NCBI RefSeq assembly: GCF_015207665.1
Contig: NZ_JADEWL010000074.1
Span: forward strand, 1 to 33,157
DNA length: 33,157 bases
Direction of reading: 5' to 3'
Origin: Plectonema cf. radiosum LEGE 06105
Lineage (GTDB): Bacteria; Cyanobacteriota; Cyanobacteriia; Cyanobacteriales; Nostocaceae
Positions 23,944 through 33,157 of this stretch are shown one piece after another. Made by a program: the position numbers and the translations under genes. How positions within the stretch are numbered: position 1 is the first letter of the stretch; each line of letters opens with the position of its first letter. The notes beneath the pieces were generated by a model. It was not told the origin of the DNA. It made no database searches and saw only the letters and a list, made by a program, of their open reading frames with translations.

Positions 23944-24843
23944 ATGATATCAATTGCACATTTGGGACCTCTGGGTACTTATGCAGAACAAGCAGCCTTG
24001 TATTACGTCAGTTGGCTAACTAAAACTACCAATACCGAAGCTTATTTGCGTCCTTATCCGAGCATTTTCCAAACACTTGATTCTGTAGCTAATGGTCAAG
24101 CAGATTTAGCAGTAGTACCTGTAGAAAATTCTATTCAAGGCGGGGTTACTCTCACCTTAGATACACTGTGGCAGTTAGAAAATCTGCAAATTCAGTTAGC
24201 TTTAGTTATGCCTATAACTCACGCATTAATCTCCTGTTCTCAAGACTTAGATAGTATCGAAACCGTTTATTCTCATCCACAAGCATTGGCTCAATGTCAA
24301 AAATGGTTGGATAAGTTTCTCCCGAATGTACAATTAATTCCTAGTAACTCTACAACAGAAGCGCTACAACAATTAAAAAATGTTAAAGCTGCGGCAGCTA
24401 TTTCATCCCGCAGAGCCGCGCAACTATACAATCTACCTGTGCTTGCAAACAGTATTAATGATTACCCAGAAAATTGTACCCGTTTTTGGGTAATTAGTCA
24501 GTGCGATAACCAAAGCTTAAGCAAAATGGTATATAGCGATCTAAATATTCAAATGTCAGTAAGCTCCGCTTTTTATACTTCACTCGCATTTAGTGTACCG
24601 GCAAATTTACCCGGTGCATTAGTTCAAGCTTTGCAAGTTTTCGTCAAGCAAAATATCAACCTTAGCAGAATTGAATCGCGTCCAACAAAACGTTCTCTAG
24701 GAGAATACTTGTTTTTCATCGATTTGGAAGCAAATGCTGCTTCCATAGAAATGCAATCTGCTTTAGCTGAATTGTCCAATCACACAGAAATTTTAAAAAT
24801 TTTTGGTAGTTACAATGTTTTACCAACAGAATCGTTGTTTTAA
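23944..24843 (+). CDS. pheA: Prephenate dehydratase
   Basis: Prephenate dehydratase converts prephenate to phenylpyruvate in phenylalanine synthesis. The 299-residue protein has the two-lobed catalytic domain (residues about 1-185), opening with HLGPLGTYAEQAA and carrying VPVENSIQGGV, and the catalytic Thr-Arg-Phe in NCTRFWVI near residue 180. A C-terminal ACT regulatory domain (about 215-290) includes NLSRIESRPTK, the ESRP motif that mediates phenylalanine feedback inhibition. No chorismate mutase domain is fused, as usual in cyanobacteria. It is monocistronic; a MITE-like element follows 147 bp downstream. Confidence 0.95.
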   Translation: MISIAHLGPLGTYAEQAALYYVSWLTKTTNTEAYLRPYPSIFQTLDSVANGQADLAVVPVENSIQGGVTLTLDTLWQLENLQIQLALVMPITHALISCSQDLDSIETVYSHPQALAQCQKWLDKFLPNVQLIPSNSTTEALQQLKNVKAAAAISSRRAAQLYNLPVLANSINDYPENCTRFWVISQCDNQSLSKMVYSDLNIQMSVSSAFYTSLAFSVPANLPGALVQALQVFVKQNINLSRIESRPTKRSLGEYLFFIDLEANAASIEMQSALAELSNHTEILKIFGSYNVLPTESLF

Positions 24844-24990
24844 ATTAAAAATTAAGACCAATAGTTAATATGTTTTTACTCGTAATTTAACTCCTATACT
24901 TTCAGGTTAAATATTACTAGAGTTCTTAAAATACAAATTTTACCTTTGATCAACTCTATTTAATTACTAATTAATAACCCATCCTTAATT

Positions 24991-25201
24991 AGGGCTTACT
25001 GAATAACCTTAACATTCTTATACTGTGATTTTTTCAGGGTATTTTTGTCGCAAAAGTGCAAGATAAGAGGGATATAAAGCTTAAAAACTTTGCATTTGCA
25101 ATTTTTTCGAGTCCAAAAATTGGGAAAATATGGGTAAAACTGTTGCCTATTCCTTGTTAAGAGTTCCCTACCCCCACAAGAAGACTTTTTCAGCAAACCC
25201 T
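24991..25201. mobile_element. MITE-like element, 211 bp, with terminal inverted repeats and AATT duplication
   Basis: The left end AGGGCTTACTGAATAA and the inverse of the right end AGGGTTTGCTGAAAAA match at 13 of 16 positions. AATT flanks both sides (24987-24990 and 25202-25205), consistent with a 4-bp target duplication. The interior has no convincing reading frame; the 66-codon reverse frame is inside it. Ends of the AGGGYTTRCTGAA type are familiar from IS-derived elements in Nostocales, so it is probably mobilised by a transposase elsewhere. Confidence 0.55.
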
Positions 25202-25210
25202 AATTATTAA

Positions 25211-25861
25211 TTACAAAGTTTGATTTAATGTATCTTTAAGAACAGTACGAGCGGCTAAATGATTGCGAGTTGAAGTTAAAATTTCTGCTTCTCGTTGTAA
25301 GCGATCGGCGGTATTTTGCATTTCCAAAAGTAATTGTTGCTCTGGAGCAACACGGTAAAGATTGCTGGCTACCCAATAAGATAATTCTTTAGGTAAAGCG
25401 GGCAAATCTTCTGGTAGTTCGATATTTTGCTCTGTTAACTTAGCACTAAGCCTTACAACGTCACGTAATAACTGTTCTACCTCGGATGCTTCATGTCGTA
25501 AATCTAATTTCGACTCTTCGTCATCAATCCACTCAACTAACCCAACAAAATAAGGTTTTTCGCGAACGTACTCTAAAACTCGAAATCTTTGTTGTCCTAC
25601 AGTTAGCATTTTCATTCGATCATCTTTTAATCGTTGATGATGAATGATTTCTGCACAGCAACCAACATTAGCAACAGTCCCTTTAGCTGGATCTACCATT
25701 AATACCCCGAATCTGCGATCGCTATCCAAAATCGTGTTCATCATGATTCGGTAGCGAAATTCAAAAATATGTAGAGGTAATGGTCTGGTAGGGAACAGAA
25801 CTACATCTGGTAATGGGAACAGAGGTAGTTCGCGAACTGCGATTTTAGAAGAGGAAGTCAT
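25211..25861 (-). CDS. Lon substrate-binding-domain protein
   Basis: At 216 residues this is a stand-alone Lon N-terminal (LAN/LON) domain without the AAA+ ATPase or protease parts. The signature PLFPLPDVVLFPTRPLPLHIFEFRYRIMM near the N-terminus (residues about 14-42) and the FGVLMVD, VGCCAEIIHH and LTVGQQRFRVLEY strands are typical of the family, while the C-terminal half is helical. Such proteins occur in most cyanobacteria; a role in protein quality control is inferred, not shown. The two adjacent Cys residues in VGCCAEI are conserved in cyanobacterial members, as I recall. It lies just downstream of the str operon on the same strand, but beyond a terminator. Confidence 0.92.
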   Translation of the reverse strand: MTSSSKIAVRELPLFPLPDVVLFPTRPLPLHIFEFRYRIMMNTILDSDRRFGVLMVDPAKGTVANVGCCAEIIHHQRLKDDRMKMLTVGQQRFRVLEYVREKPYFVGLVEWIDDEESKLDLRHEASEVEQLLRDVVRLSAKLTEQNIELPEDLPALPKELSYWVASNLYRVAPEQQLLLEMQNTADRLQREAEILTSTRNHLAARTVLKDTLNQTL

Positions 25862-25972
25862 ATTTACAATTATTTATATTTTTACTATACATAAAAGTAT
25901 TTCTTTGTGGAAAAAACTCTATTTTCTTTATATTTTACCCTAAACTCGTTCCACCCTGTTGAACTCACGTTA

Positions 25973-26002
25973 ATAAAAAGCCCTTAGAAAAATTTCCAAG
26001 GG
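25973..26002 (-). terminator. Intrinsic terminator at the end of the str operon
   Basis: Read on the minus strand, CCCTTGGAAATTTTTCTAAGGG is a hairpin with a 5-6 bp stem (arms at 25998-26002 and 25981-25985) followed directly by CTTTTTATT. It lies about 170 nt after rpsJ and is the probable operon terminator. Confidence 0.65.
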
Positions 26003-26071
26003 TAACAAATATCTATTGACACGATGTATATTTTATGGATTATGATTTATCGATTAACAGCCAAGTATATA

Positions 26072-26083
26072 AGTCGGGTTTTG
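26072..26083. repeat. AAGTCGGGTTTT dispersed repeat copy
   Basis: A lone copy of the short repeat that forms both arms of the inverted repeat at 23031-23091 and the tail of the CPBP gene at about 12772-12786. Confidence 0.6.
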
Positions 26084-26175
26084 AGCAAAATTTGTAAGCG
26101 TGTTAGAGATACTCATTGTGAAAACCCAAGGAATGATCATTGGACTAGTTTCATCGAAATAACGTTGAATTGAAA

Positions 26176-26493
26176 TTAAAGTTTGACTTCAATATCCACA
26201 CCCGAAGGTAAATCCAGTTTCATCAAAGCGTCAATGGTTTTGGAGGAAGGTTGATAGATATCGATAATCCGGCGATGGGTACGGGTTTCAAAGTGTTCTC
26301 GCGAATCTTTATCTACGTGAGGAGAACGAAGTACGCAGTAAATGCGGCGTTTTGTAGGTAAAGGTATCGGACCAATGGCTGTTGCATTAGTACGATTTGC
26401 GGTATCAACTATTTTTTCGCAAGATGTATCGAGTAAGCGACGGTCAAAAGCTTTTAAACGAATTCTAATTTTCTGCTGCTGTAAAGTAGCCAT
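26176..26493 (-). CDS. rpsJ: Small-subunit ribosomal protein S10
   Basis: S10 (105 residues) belongs to the 30S head and also, as NusE, partners in antitermination. The sequence opens [25 protein letters not shown] and contains [31 protein letters not shown], both diagnostic; the loop insert between is intact. In cyanobacteria rpsJ sits at the end of the str operon, after tuf, as here. A hairpin with a T run lies between tuf and rpsJ, so rpsJ may be expressed from read-through or from its own promoter in the 199-bp gap. Confidence 0.98.
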   Translation of the reverse strand: MATLQQQKIRIRLKAFDRRLLDTSCEKIVDTANRTNATAIGPIPLPTKRRIYCVLRSPHVDKDSREHFETRTHRRIIDIYQPSSKTIDALMKLDLPSGVDIEVKL

Positions 26494-26631
26494 TATTTCA
26501 GTTTTCCTGGTTCTGATTGTTTGTACGAGAAAGAAATGGAAATGTATATGAAATATATACGAACGCCGGCCAAAATCAAAAAATTACTTTCCGGATTCTG
26601 ATTGTTTCTGTTTCCAATTTATTAAAACAGG

Positions 26632-26666
26632 TAAAAAAGCAGAGATGCATTATACCATCCCTGCTT
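26632..26666 (-). terminator. Intrinsic terminator downstream of tuf
   Basis: On the minus strand AAGCAGGGATG-GTATAATG-CATCTCTGCTT (26637-26666) has an 11-bp stem with one mismatch and is followed by TTTTTT. It starts 27 nt after the tuf stop codon, so it would end or attenuate transcription before rpsJ. Confidence 0.75.
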
Positions 26667-26692
26667 GTTGTTCAATTAAAATTTATCATCAA

Positions 26693-27922
26693 CTACTTGA
26701 CGATTTTAGAAACTACCCCAGCACCGATAGTACGACCACCTTCGCGGATTGCAAAGCGCATTCCTTGTTCGATCGCGATCGGGCTGATTAATTCTACGTT
26801 CATTTTGATGCGGTCTCCAGGCATTACCATTTCCGCTTCACTACCATCATCGGCGGTAAAGGATTTGATTGAGCCTGTTACATCAGTGGTACGCACGTAG
26901 AATTGAGGACGATAACCGGAAAAGAATGGGGTTTTACGACCGCCTTCTTTTTCTGTTAAAACGTATACTTCGCCTTCAAATTCAGTATGAGGAGTAATGC
27001 TACCAGGCTTTGCTATTACCATGCCACGTTCGATATCCTCTTTCTGCATACCGCGTAGCAAAACTCCTGCATTATCTCCAGCCATACCTTCATCGAGACT
27101 CTTCTTAAACATCTCGATCCCAGTTACGGTGGTGGCGCGAGTATTTCTGATACCAACCAGTTCAACTTGGTCGCCAACTTTAACTTTTCCGCGTTCGATT
27201 CTACCAGTTGCGACAGTACCGCGACCTGTAATCGAAAATACATCTTCCACCGCCATCAAGAAGGGCTTATCTACAGCACGTTCGGGAGTAGGAATATAAG
27301 CATCTACTTGTTCCATTAATTCGTAGATTTTATCTACCCACGGATCTTCACCTTTCTTGGTGGTGGGGTTAGCAATCATTTTTTCCAACGCTTGCAAACC
27401 AGAACCTGAAACTACGGGAATTTCGTCGCCGGGGAAGTCGTAATCACTAAGAAGTTCGCGGACTTCCAACTCCACCAACTCCAATAATTCGTCATCATCC
27501 ACCATGTCTTGTTTGTTCAAGAACACCACAAGGCTAGGTACACCAACCTGCTTTGCGAGCAGAATGTGTTCGCGGGTTTGAGGCATCGGACCGTCAGCAG
27601 CAGACACTACAAGAATTGCACCGTCCATTTGGGCTGCACCAGTGATCATGTTTTTCACGTAGTCAGCGTGTCCGGGACAGTCCACATGGGCGTAGTGACG
27701 ACCTTCAGTCTCATACTCAACGTGAGCGGTATTAATGGTAATACCCCGTGCCTTTTCTTCAGGCGCGTTGTCAATATCATCATATTTCTTAGCCGTAGCC
27801 TGACCCAAGGCAGATAAAGTCACGGTGATAGCTGCTGTCAACGTGGTTTTACCGTGGTCAACGTGGCCAATAGTACCGATATTAACGTGTGGTTTATTTC
27901 TTTCAAATTTTGCGCGTGCCAT
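26693..27922 (-). CDS. tuf: Elongation factor Tu
   Basis: EF-Tu delivers aminoacyl-tRNA to the ribosome in a GTP-dependent way. All G-box motifs are present: GHVDHGKT (residues 19-26), the effector loop with [20 protein letters not shown] near residue 80, and NKQD near residue 136. Domains 2 and 3 follow, with [20 protein letters not shown] and a C-terminal [16 protein letters not shown]. Length 409 matches cyanobacterial EF-Tu. It begins 22 bp after fusA stops and is surely co-transcribed with it. A strong hairpin follows the stop codon. Confidence 0.99.
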   Translation of the reverse strand: MARAKFERNKPHVNIGTIGHVDHGKTTLTAAITVTLSALGQATAKKYDDIDNAPEEKARGITINTAHVEYETEGRHYAHVDCPGHADYVKNMITGAAQMDGAILVVSAADGPMPQTREHILLAKQVGVPSLVVFLNKQDMVDDDELLELVELEVRELLSDYDFPGDEIPVVSGSGLQALEKMIANPTTKKGEDPWVDKIYELMEQVDAYIPTPERAVDKPFLMAVEDVFSITGRGTVATGRIERGKVKVGDQVELVGIRNTRATTVTGIEMFKKSLDEGMAGDNAGVLLRGMQKEDIERGMVIAKPGSITPHTEFEGEVYVLTEKEGGRKTPFFSGYRPQFYVRTTDVTGSIKSFTADDGSEAEMVMPGDRIKMNVELISPIAIEQGMRFAIREGGRTIGAGVVSKIVK

Positions 27923-27944
27923 GTATGCTCGTTTCCTTTTCTAA

Positions 27945-30023
27945 CTATGCGTTCCCTTTGTTTTTCGCGATGATTGCCTCAGCCACGTTGCGAGGCACTT
28001 CTTCGTAGTTACTAAACTGCATCGAGAAGATACCCCGACCTTGGGTTTTTGACCGAATGTCAGTTGCGTAACCAAACATTTCTGCCAATGGCACTTTAGA
28101 AGTTACCTTGGCTAAGCTATCTTCGGACTCCATGCCTTCAATTTGACCACGACGAGAGTTGAGGTCGCCGATGACATCCCCAAGAAAATCTTCGGGTACT
28201 TCTACCTCAACTTTCATCATAGGTTCTAATAGCACTGGTGAAGCTTTGATTACAGCTTCTTTCATTGCTATTGAACCGGCAATTTTGAAAGCCATTTCCG
28301 AAGAATCTACATCATGATAAGACCCATCAACTAACGTTGCTTTAACGTCAATTAATGGATACCCAGCTATAATACCGGATTCGCAGGTTTCTTTCATTCC
28401 TTGTTCGGCAGGTCCAACATATTCTTTTGGTATCGAACCACCGACAATCTTAGAAACAAATTCAAAACCGCTTCCGGGTTCTCCTGGTTCCAAGTTGATC
28501 ACTACGTGACCGTATTGACCTTTACCACCACTCTGACGGATGAATTTACCTTCAATTCCGTTAATGGATTTGCGGATTGTTTCCCGATAGGCAACCTGCG
28601 GCGCACCAACGTTAGCTTCCACCTTAAATTCTCGTAGCATCCGATCTACTAAAATTTCCAGGTGTAGTTCCCCCATCCCCGCAATCACTGTTTGATTGGT
28701 TTCAGGGTTAACGCTAACTCGGAAGGTTGGGTCTTCTTCCGAAAGTGATTGCAGTGCTTTGCCTAATTTCTCCATATCGTTTTGGGTTTTGGGTTCAACC
28801 GCTACAGATATTACTGATTCAGGAATATAAAGCGATTCCAGAATCACTGGAGAATCTTCATCACAAAGCGTGTCACCTGTCAAGGTATACTTCAAACCCA
28901 CCGCAGCCCCCAAGTCTCCCGCAGATAGTTGTTCGACATCTTGTCGGTCATCTGCTTTCATCAACACCAAACGGGAAAGTCGTTCTTTTTTATCTTTGGT
29001 GGAGTTGTACACATAGCTGCCTTTTTTTAGCACGCCAGAGTAAACTCGAATAAACGTCAGACGACCGTAGGGGTCAGCCATAACTTTGAAAGCCAGAGCC
29101 GATAACGGAGCATGATCGTCAGCGTGCCTTTCAACGGTTTCACCGTTTGGTAGGGTGCCTTGAATTGGAGGTACTTCTAGTGGGGATGGCAGATAATCTA
29201 CCACTGCATCAAGTAACAATTGTACGCCTTTATTTTTGAATGCCGAACCGCAAAGCATCGGCACCATAGTTCCAGCGATTGTACCTTTACGCAAGGCAAG
29301 ACGAACTTCCTCTTCGGTCAAATCCTCACCCTCGAAATACTTGGTCATCAAGCTATCCGAGGTTTCTGCTACTGCTTCAATCAGTTTAGTTCGATATTCC
29401 GAAGCCAATTCCTGCATTTCGCCAGGAATATCCTGTTCCTCGATATCAGTGCCTTGGTCGTTGTTATAAACAAAAGCACGCATTTTTACCAAGTCAATAA
29501 TGCCGCTAAATTCCCCTTCGTTACCAATTGGCAATTGTATGGGAATAGCATTAGCCCGCAGGCGATCGCGTGCTTGCTCGTAAACTCGATAAAAGTTTGC
29601 GCCCGTGCGATCCATCTTATTGACAAAAATGATTCTTGGCACCCGATAGCGGTCTGCTTGCCGCCAAACTGTCTCTGTCTGAGGCTGCACGCCGCCTACA
29701 GAACATAAAACCGTGATGACACCATCCAATACCCGCATCGAACGTTCAACTTCAATGGTGAAATCCACGTGACCAGGGGTATCAATAATGTTAATTTGAT
29801 GTTCTTTCCAACTGGTACTAATTGCAGCAGCAGTAATCGTAATTCCCCGTTCCCGTTCTTGTGCCATCCAGTCGGTGACGGCAGTTCCCTCGTGAACTTC
29901 ACCTATTTTGTGAATGATGCCGGAGTAAAACAGTATTCTTTCTGTTGTTGTTGTTTTACCCGCATCAATATGCGCTGCAATACCCATATTGCGCACTCTT
30001 TCTAGCGGGATGGTACGTGCCAC
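27945..30023 (-). CDS. fusA: Elongation factor G
   Basis: EF-G drives ribosomal translocation and, with ribosome recycling factor, subunit splitting. The 692-residue protein has the P-loop [10 protein letters not shown] (residues 17-26), the switch I segment with [17 protein letters not shown] near residue 84 and NKMDR near residue 138. Domains II to V follow in normal order, including [19 protein letters not shown] and the RRGQIEGM segment in domain V. Length and motifs are those of a canonical housekeeping EF-G rather than a paralogue. It sits between rpsG (155-bp gap) and tuf (22-bp gap). Confidence 0.99.
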   Translation of the reverse strand: MARTIPLERVRNMGIAAHIDAGKTTTTERILFYSGIIHKIGEVHEGTAVTDWMAQERERGITITAAAISTSWKEHQINIIDTPGHVDFTIEVERSMRVLDGVITVLCSVGGVQPQTETVWRQADRYRVPRIIFVNKMDRTGANFYRVYEQARDRLRANAIPIQLPIGNEGEFSGIIDLVKMRAFVYNNDQGTDIEEQDIPGEMQELASEYRTKLIEAVAETSDSLMTKYFEGEDLTEEEVRLALRKGTIAGTMVPMLCGSAFKNKGVQLLLDAVVDYLPSPLEVPPIQGTLPNGETVERHADDHAPLSALAFKVMADPYGRLTFIRVYSGVLKKGSYVYNSTKDKKERLSRLVLMKADDRQDVEQLSAGDLGAAVGLKYTLTGDTLCDEDSPVILESLYIPESVISVAVEPKTQNDMEKLGKALQSLSEEDPTFRVSVNPETNQTVIAGMGELHLEILVDRMLREFKVEANVGAPQVAYRETIRKSINGIEGKFIRQSGGKGQYGHVVINLEPGEPGSGFEFVSKIVGGSIPKEYVGPAEQGMKETCESGIIAGYPLIDVKATLVDGSYHDVDSSEMAFKIAGSIAMKEAVIKASPVLLEPMMKVEVEVPEDFLGDVIGDLNSRRGQIEGMESEDSLAKVTSKVPLAEMFGYATDIRSKTQGRGIFSMQFSNYEEVPRNVAEAIIAKNKGNA

Positions 30024-30178
30024 GACTGCCTCCTATGATTTTCAACCTACAGATATTTTGATATATTACCAAAACGAGAAGTTTCTATACTATTAACCTA
30101 ACTAAAACCGTTATATTTATAGCAATAAAGATGATATATTGCCGACCTAGGAAAGCAATATATCTATCTTCCTTCAAC

Positions 30179-30649
30179 TTAGTAACGATAATGTGCAAAA
30201 GCTTTGTTTGCTTCTGCCATTCGGTGTGTTTCTTCCCGTTTGCGAATTGCGCTACCCGTTTCGTTTGACGCATCCATTAATTCGTTTGCTAGCTTGCTTG
30301 CCATTGTTCGACCCGGACGCTGACGGGAATACTGTACCAACCAACGCAGTGCGAGGGTTGTTCCTCTTTCCGAACGAACTTCCATTGGCACTTGGTAAGT
30401 GGCTCCACCAACTCGCCGAGCTTTTACTTCCACTAATGGAGTCAGATTGCGTATCGCTCTCTCAAACACTTCTGTAGGGTCGTTACCAGTTCTTTCTTCA
30501 ATGATTTTCATTGCATCATAAACTATCCGCGCCGCAAGAGATTTCTTGCCATGACGCATGATTCGCCTGATTGTCATACTGATCAAGCGACTGTTGTAAA
30601 CGGAATCAGGCGGGACTGCACGCCTTTGAATTACACCACGACGAGACAT
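30179..30649 (-). CDS. rpsG: Small-subunit ribosomal protein S7
   Basis: S7 nucleates assembly of the 30S head and contacts the tRNA exit site. The 156-residue protein begins [20 protein letters not shown] and contains [20 protein letters not shown] (with SLA before it) and [19 protein letters not shown], both highly conserved, ending [17 protein letters not shown]. In other bacteria S7 represses the str operon post-transcriptionally by binding between rpsL and rpsG; in this genome that interval is enlarged by a structured insertion (about 30930-31200). Confidence 0.98.
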   Translation of the reverse strand: MSRRGVIQRRAVPPDSVYNSRLISMTIRRIMRHGKKSLAARIVYDAMKIIEERTGNDPTEVFERAIRNLTPLVEVKARRVGGATYQVPMEVRSERGTTLALRWLVQYSRQRPGRTMASKLANELMDASNETGSAIRKREETHRMAEANKAFAHYRY

Positions 30650-30929
30650 ACTTAACCTTTAATTCAATTAGGGCAACTACACAGAAATACTTGGAATACT
30701 CCGGGCATTATATGGGATGTATTCCGATTTTTTTGACACCTGACTCTTTATTTCGCGACTTTTGTATGAAAGTGCTTTTATTATGGTCGTAGATCATCTA
30801 GAAATCGAGAAATACTAACTTCCTCATTCTAAGCAAACAATTGCGAAGAATCTAAAAACCGGAACTAATCAAAGTTAAACTCGCTGTTGCCGTGGACTTT
30901 CTCAACTTTATCAGTATACTGAGAACGCT

Positions 30930-31200
30930 TGTGAACTACCCTACCCCATGGCGGATGGGTCTTCCTGTCTCATTGGCAGATGCCATGTAATGTACTTACA
31001 TTACTGCAAGTCCGACACTCAAGTCGGTGATGGTCTTACTCTCCCTCTCTGGTCTTGCGACCTTTATCTAGCAGGCTAGAACCCAGGCAGCCGCCTTACT
31101 TCGATACGGCAGTTTGATTGTTTTCTCGTACATTCCTGCGTGGCTGATCTTTTACCGCAGAGCGTAATCATGGGAACTGTAGTTAGACCGCGACCGATAT
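30930..31200 (-). mobile_element. Structured remnant resembling the 3' end of an IS605/TnpB element (omega RNA), inside the str operon
   Basis: On the minus strand this insert is dense in hairpins: TCTAGC/GCTAGA (31067-31080), GGTC-GCAA-GACC (31051-31062), CCGAC/GTCGG (31012-31027), GTAATGTA/TACATTAC (30987-31004), GGCA/TGCC (30975-30984) and CCCAT/ATGGG (30945-30959). It ends GGTAGTTCACA, which I associate with the right end of cyanobacterial IS200/IS605 TnpB elements, where the guide RNA is encoded. Only a short degraded frame precedes it and no tnpB gene is present. The str operon normally has a short rpsL-rpsG gap, so the 585-bp gap supports insertion. Exact borders are unknown. Confidence 0.5.
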
Positions 31201-31234
31201 AAATAATATGTATTCTGCGGTAATTGAACCACAA

Positions 31235-31612
31235 TCACGATTCTTTCGGGCGCTTCGTTCCATACTTTGAACGACCTTGTTTGCGGTCTTTGACTCCGGC
31301 GGTATCTAAGGTTCCACGGATGATGTGGTATCTCACGCCCGGTAAGTCCTTTACCCTACCGCCACGAATCATTACAACTGAGTGTTCTTGCAAGTTATGA
31401 CCAATTCCTGGAATATAGGCTGTTACCTCAAATCCAGAAGTCAATCTGACCCTTGCGACTTTTCTCAAAGCTGAGTTGGGTTTCTTAGGAGTTGTTGTGT
31501 AAACCCTGGTACAAACGCCCCGCCTTTGAGGGCATTGTTTCAGAGCCGGGGACTTTGTTTTCTGACGCGCTTTAAAGCGTTCGTTACGAATTAATTGCTG
31601 TATTGTTGGCAT
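31235..31612 (-). CDS. rpsL: Small-subunit ribosomal protein S12
   Basis: S12 lies at the decoding centre and sets translational accuracy; it is the site of streptomycin-resistance mutations. The 125-residue protein starts [20 protein letters not shown] and has the invariant [16 protein letters not shown] (the Lys42-equivalent region) and [20 protein letters not shown]. It is the first gene of the str operon; the promoter should lie between it and the IscA-like gene 170 bp upstream. The C-terminus is slightly variable, as in other cyanobacteria. Confidence 0.98.
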   Translation of the reverse strand: MPTIQQLIRNERFKARQKTKSPALKQCPQRRGVCTRVYTTTPKKPNSALRKVARVRLTSGFEVTAYIPGIGHNLQEHSVVMIRGGRVKDLPGVRYHIIRGTLDTAGVKDRKQGRSKYGTKRPKES

Positions 31613-31785
31613 GAGTTACAGCACATCAAGCTGTTGTATTGTCTAACTTTTAACAAATCCTAATTATATCTCTTTTTCTAAAAGATTATGTAAATTTTTT
31701 TTGATATTTTTAGGTTTTTTTAATATATGGTGTTTTGGACATTAGGCATTGTGAACAAGAAAGTAGAAATTTTTACTGCTTAGTG

Positions 31786-32121
31786 TTAACTGTCCACTGA
31801 AAAAGAATTCCCGCAGCTGCAAACAGTACTTGCTAGGGAGTTGTAAAAGCGAAAACCTCCACCCATCAGGTCTTCTGAATATTCTATAGTTAAATCTTGA
31901 ATATGTTCTAAGGTTTCGATCGAAACGACTATTTGAATATTGTGACTGATGAAAATGCGATCGCCATCTGTTAATGTGTGTCCGTCTTTGAAAGTCATAT
32001 TGTAAAACCAACCGGAACAACCACCGGGTTTGACAGCCAAGCTAAATAGAAGGTTAGGCTGTTTCTGTTTTGATTTTAATCGCTGTATCTCGTCTGCTGC
32101 TGCTTGAGAAAGTTTAATCAT
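31786..32121 (-). CDS. IscA/SufA-like iron-sulfur cluster assembly protein (HesB family)
   Basis: A-type carrier proteins accept Fe-S clusters or iron and pass them to apo-proteins. From the ATG at 32121 the protein is 111 residues starting MIKLSQAAADEIQRLK; an upstream ATG at 32136 would add five residues with no better context. The three cluster-ligand Cys are present: GGCSGW near residue 35 and VCSCGNSF near the C-terminus (CxCG). The Trp after GGCSG and the SEDLMGGGFRFYN segment suggest the cyanobacterial IscA branch rather than SufA, but that is tentative. It lies upstream of rpsL on the same strand. Confidence 0.9.
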   Translation of the reverse strand: MIKLSQAAADEIQRLKSKQKQPNLLFSLAVKPGGCSGWFYNMTFKDGHTLTDGDRIFISHNIQIVVSIETLEHIQDLTIEYSEDLMGGGFRFYNSLASTVCSCGNSFSVDS

Positions 32122-32423
32122 GGAAAAACACAACAAAAAATTTAGGATTTTAAAGCCACAATTGATTATTTTAACGTGATTACACTGTCAAACATTTTTC
32201 ATCAGCTCATTCGTCGAATTTTGACAATAAATATCCGTAAAATCACAAAACAATCATCAAAACCCGACTTCTTACCCCACGAAAAAGTACCGCACGGAAA
32301 ATCTTAAGCCAAGAAGGGTAAGAAGTTTCCATGCGGGATTTAAAGGAAGAACACAATATATTTTTAAAATGAAAGTTATGACTCTGTTAAGAGTTGTTGG
32401 CTTTTAACAAGCTATCCCCGATT
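32122..32423. other. Gene-free region with inverted repeats
   Basis: No gene is supported. An AAAACCCGACTT repeat copy lies at about 32259-32270. A hairpin CCGCACGGAAAATCTTA (32290-32306) / TAAGAAGTTTCCATGCGG (32319-32336) lies downstream of the cupin gene and may terminate its transcript. Confidence 0.55.
32290..32336 (-). terminator. Imperfect hairpin downstream of the cupin gene, possible terminator
   Basis: CCGCACGGAAAATCTTA and the inverse TAAGAAGTTTCCATGCGG pair over about 17 bp with a few mismatches, separated by 12 nt. It lies 88 bp after the stop codon of the cupin gene. There is no adjacent T run on the minus strand apart from a short TACTTTTTC. Confidence 0.35.
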
Positions 32424-32843
32424 TTATTTTTCAGCGCGAGCATAATCGTCTTGATAACGCACAATATCGTCTTCTCCTAAATATTCCCCGTTTTGTACTT
32501 CAATTAATACTAAAGGAATTACACCAGGGTTTTCTAAGCGGTGCGTGGTGCATTGTGGAACGTAGGTGGACTGATTATTGCTCAACACTATTTCTTGTTC
32601 GCCACAGGTAACTTTAGCAGTTCCAGATACGACAATCCAGTGTTCGCTACGGTGATGGTGCATTTGTAAGCTCAAGCGATGTCCCGGCTTAACTTCAATA
32701 CGCTTGATTTTATAGCCCCGTGCTTCTTCCAAAACCGTAAAAGAACCCCAAGGACGTAACTCAGTTGCAGCAACGCCTCTAGGAGTAACAGATGGGGGCC
32801 GTGTAAGCGCGCTTGATTCTACTGTTTCTTGGTATTGAGCCAT
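32424..32843 (-). CDS. Mannose-6-phosphate isomerase type II C-terminal cupin protein
   Basis: A 139-residue single-domain cupin matching the MannoseP_isomer domain that is usually the C-terminal half of bifunctional mannose-1-phosphate guanylyltransferase/mannose-6-phosphate isomerase. The metal-binding motif SLQMHHHRSEHWIVVSGTA (about residues 59-77) and the final IEVQNGEYLGEDDIVRYQDDY are characteristic. I prefer the ATG at 32843 (MAQYQE) over one at 32864, because a GAGG ribosome-binding site lies just upstream of it, inside the longer frame. It probably isomerises mannose-6-phosphate and fructose-6-phosphate for GDP-mannose and polysaccharide synthesis; the nucleotidyl transferase must be elsewhere. 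Confidence 0.92.
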   Translation of the reverse strand: MAQYQETVESSALTRPPSVTPRGVAATELRPWGSFTVLEEARGYKIKRIEVKPGHRLSLQMHHHRSEHWIVVSGTAKVTCGEQEIVLSNNQSTYVPQCTTHRLENPGVIPLVLIEVQNGEYLGEDDIVRYQDDYARAEK

Positions 32844-33157
32844 AATTACCTCGTTTGAAGACATAAAAAAAATCCGCTAGTACTCTTAACTATTGTTGGA
32901 AAAAAGTAGCGTAATATTGCAACCGTAATTGTCTGCAATTGAGTCCACCTTAGCCAAACATACCAAAGTCAATTGTTACGGTGTAATCAACAAGTCGCAA
33001 TAATGGTATGTTCACACAAAGTCTTCATCAATCATCAAGCTAGCTTTTCACAAGCTTTAAAAAGTTTTTAATTATTAGTCATTTATTTTGACTCATAAGT
33101 AAAAATACTAAACAACTAATACACGAAGTATTACTAAGTAGTTAAAGCGCATGGCAT
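32844..33157. other. Gene-free region at the window end
   Basis: AT-rich DNA upstream of the cupin gene with no supported gene or clear regulatory motif. The promoter of the cupin gene should lie here. Confidence 0.4.

Noticed and set aside
24996-25196. 66-codon reverse frame between pheA and the Lon-domain gene
   Set aside because: It lies entirely within the MITE-like element and includes its terminal repeat.
29220-29708. 162-codon forward frame opposite fusA
   Set aside because: fusA is fully conserved on the minus strand; the antisense frame has no family features.

Overview
The window comes from a filamentous, probably heterocyst-forming cyanobacterium (Nostocales, Calothrix/Rivularia-like). 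Three things point there. The DNA is AT-rich with about a dozen HIP1 palindromes (GCGATCGC). The intergenic regions carry heptamer-type short tandem repeats and several dispersed palindromes. Many genes belong to cyanobacterial families (DUF3086, DUF1830, DUF1997, DICT, an RNase E ending in an Arg-rich tail, a photosynthesis-linked radical SAM protein). The species assignment is inference.

Layout. 1-5.6 kb: the 3' end of an IscB/HEARO-type structured RNA abuts the start codon of a DUF3086 gene, then plsY, an unusual three-domain HTH-ClpN-Uma2 protein, a lipoprotein and a reverse-strand NAD-dependent epimerase. 5.6-12.6 kb: a 14-nt tandem repeat, a DUF1830 gene with a near-perfect NtcA promoter, a B12-binding radical SAM protein, a DICT/degenerate HD-GYP sensor, a pentapeptide-repeat protein and a WG-repeat protein. 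12.7-16.9 kb: a CPBP protease and clpS (reverse), a second, longer HEARO-like RNA whose last 127 nt are identical to the first copy, two small conserved genes, MITE-like repeats and a STAS protein. 16.9-23.7 kb: a two-domain radical SAM/DUF2344 protein, rne with a long structured leader, rnhB, and a DUF1997 gene on the other strand. 23.9-25.9 kb: pheA, a 211-bp MITE-like element and a Lon-substrate-binding-domain gene. 26-31.6 kb: the reverse-strand str operon rpsL-rpsG-fusA-tuf-rpsJ. 31.7-33.2 kb: an IscA-like Fe-S protein and a mannose-6-phosphate isomerase-type cupin.

The core genes serve translation (str operon), RNA decay and processing (RNase E, RNase HII), proteolysis (ClpS, Lon-domain protein, CPBP), phospholipid synthesis (PlsY) and phenylalanine synthesis (PheA). 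The most unusual content lies between and around them. There are two nuclease-less RNAs of the IscB/HEARO type. A third structured segment, resembling the 3' end of an IS605/TnpB element, sits inside the str operon between rpsL and rpsG. One protein fuses a DNA-binding domain, a Clp substrate-adaptor-like domain and a Uma2 nuclease-like domain with an altered catalytic residue. No complete transposase, CRISPR array, tRNA or rRNA gene was found.
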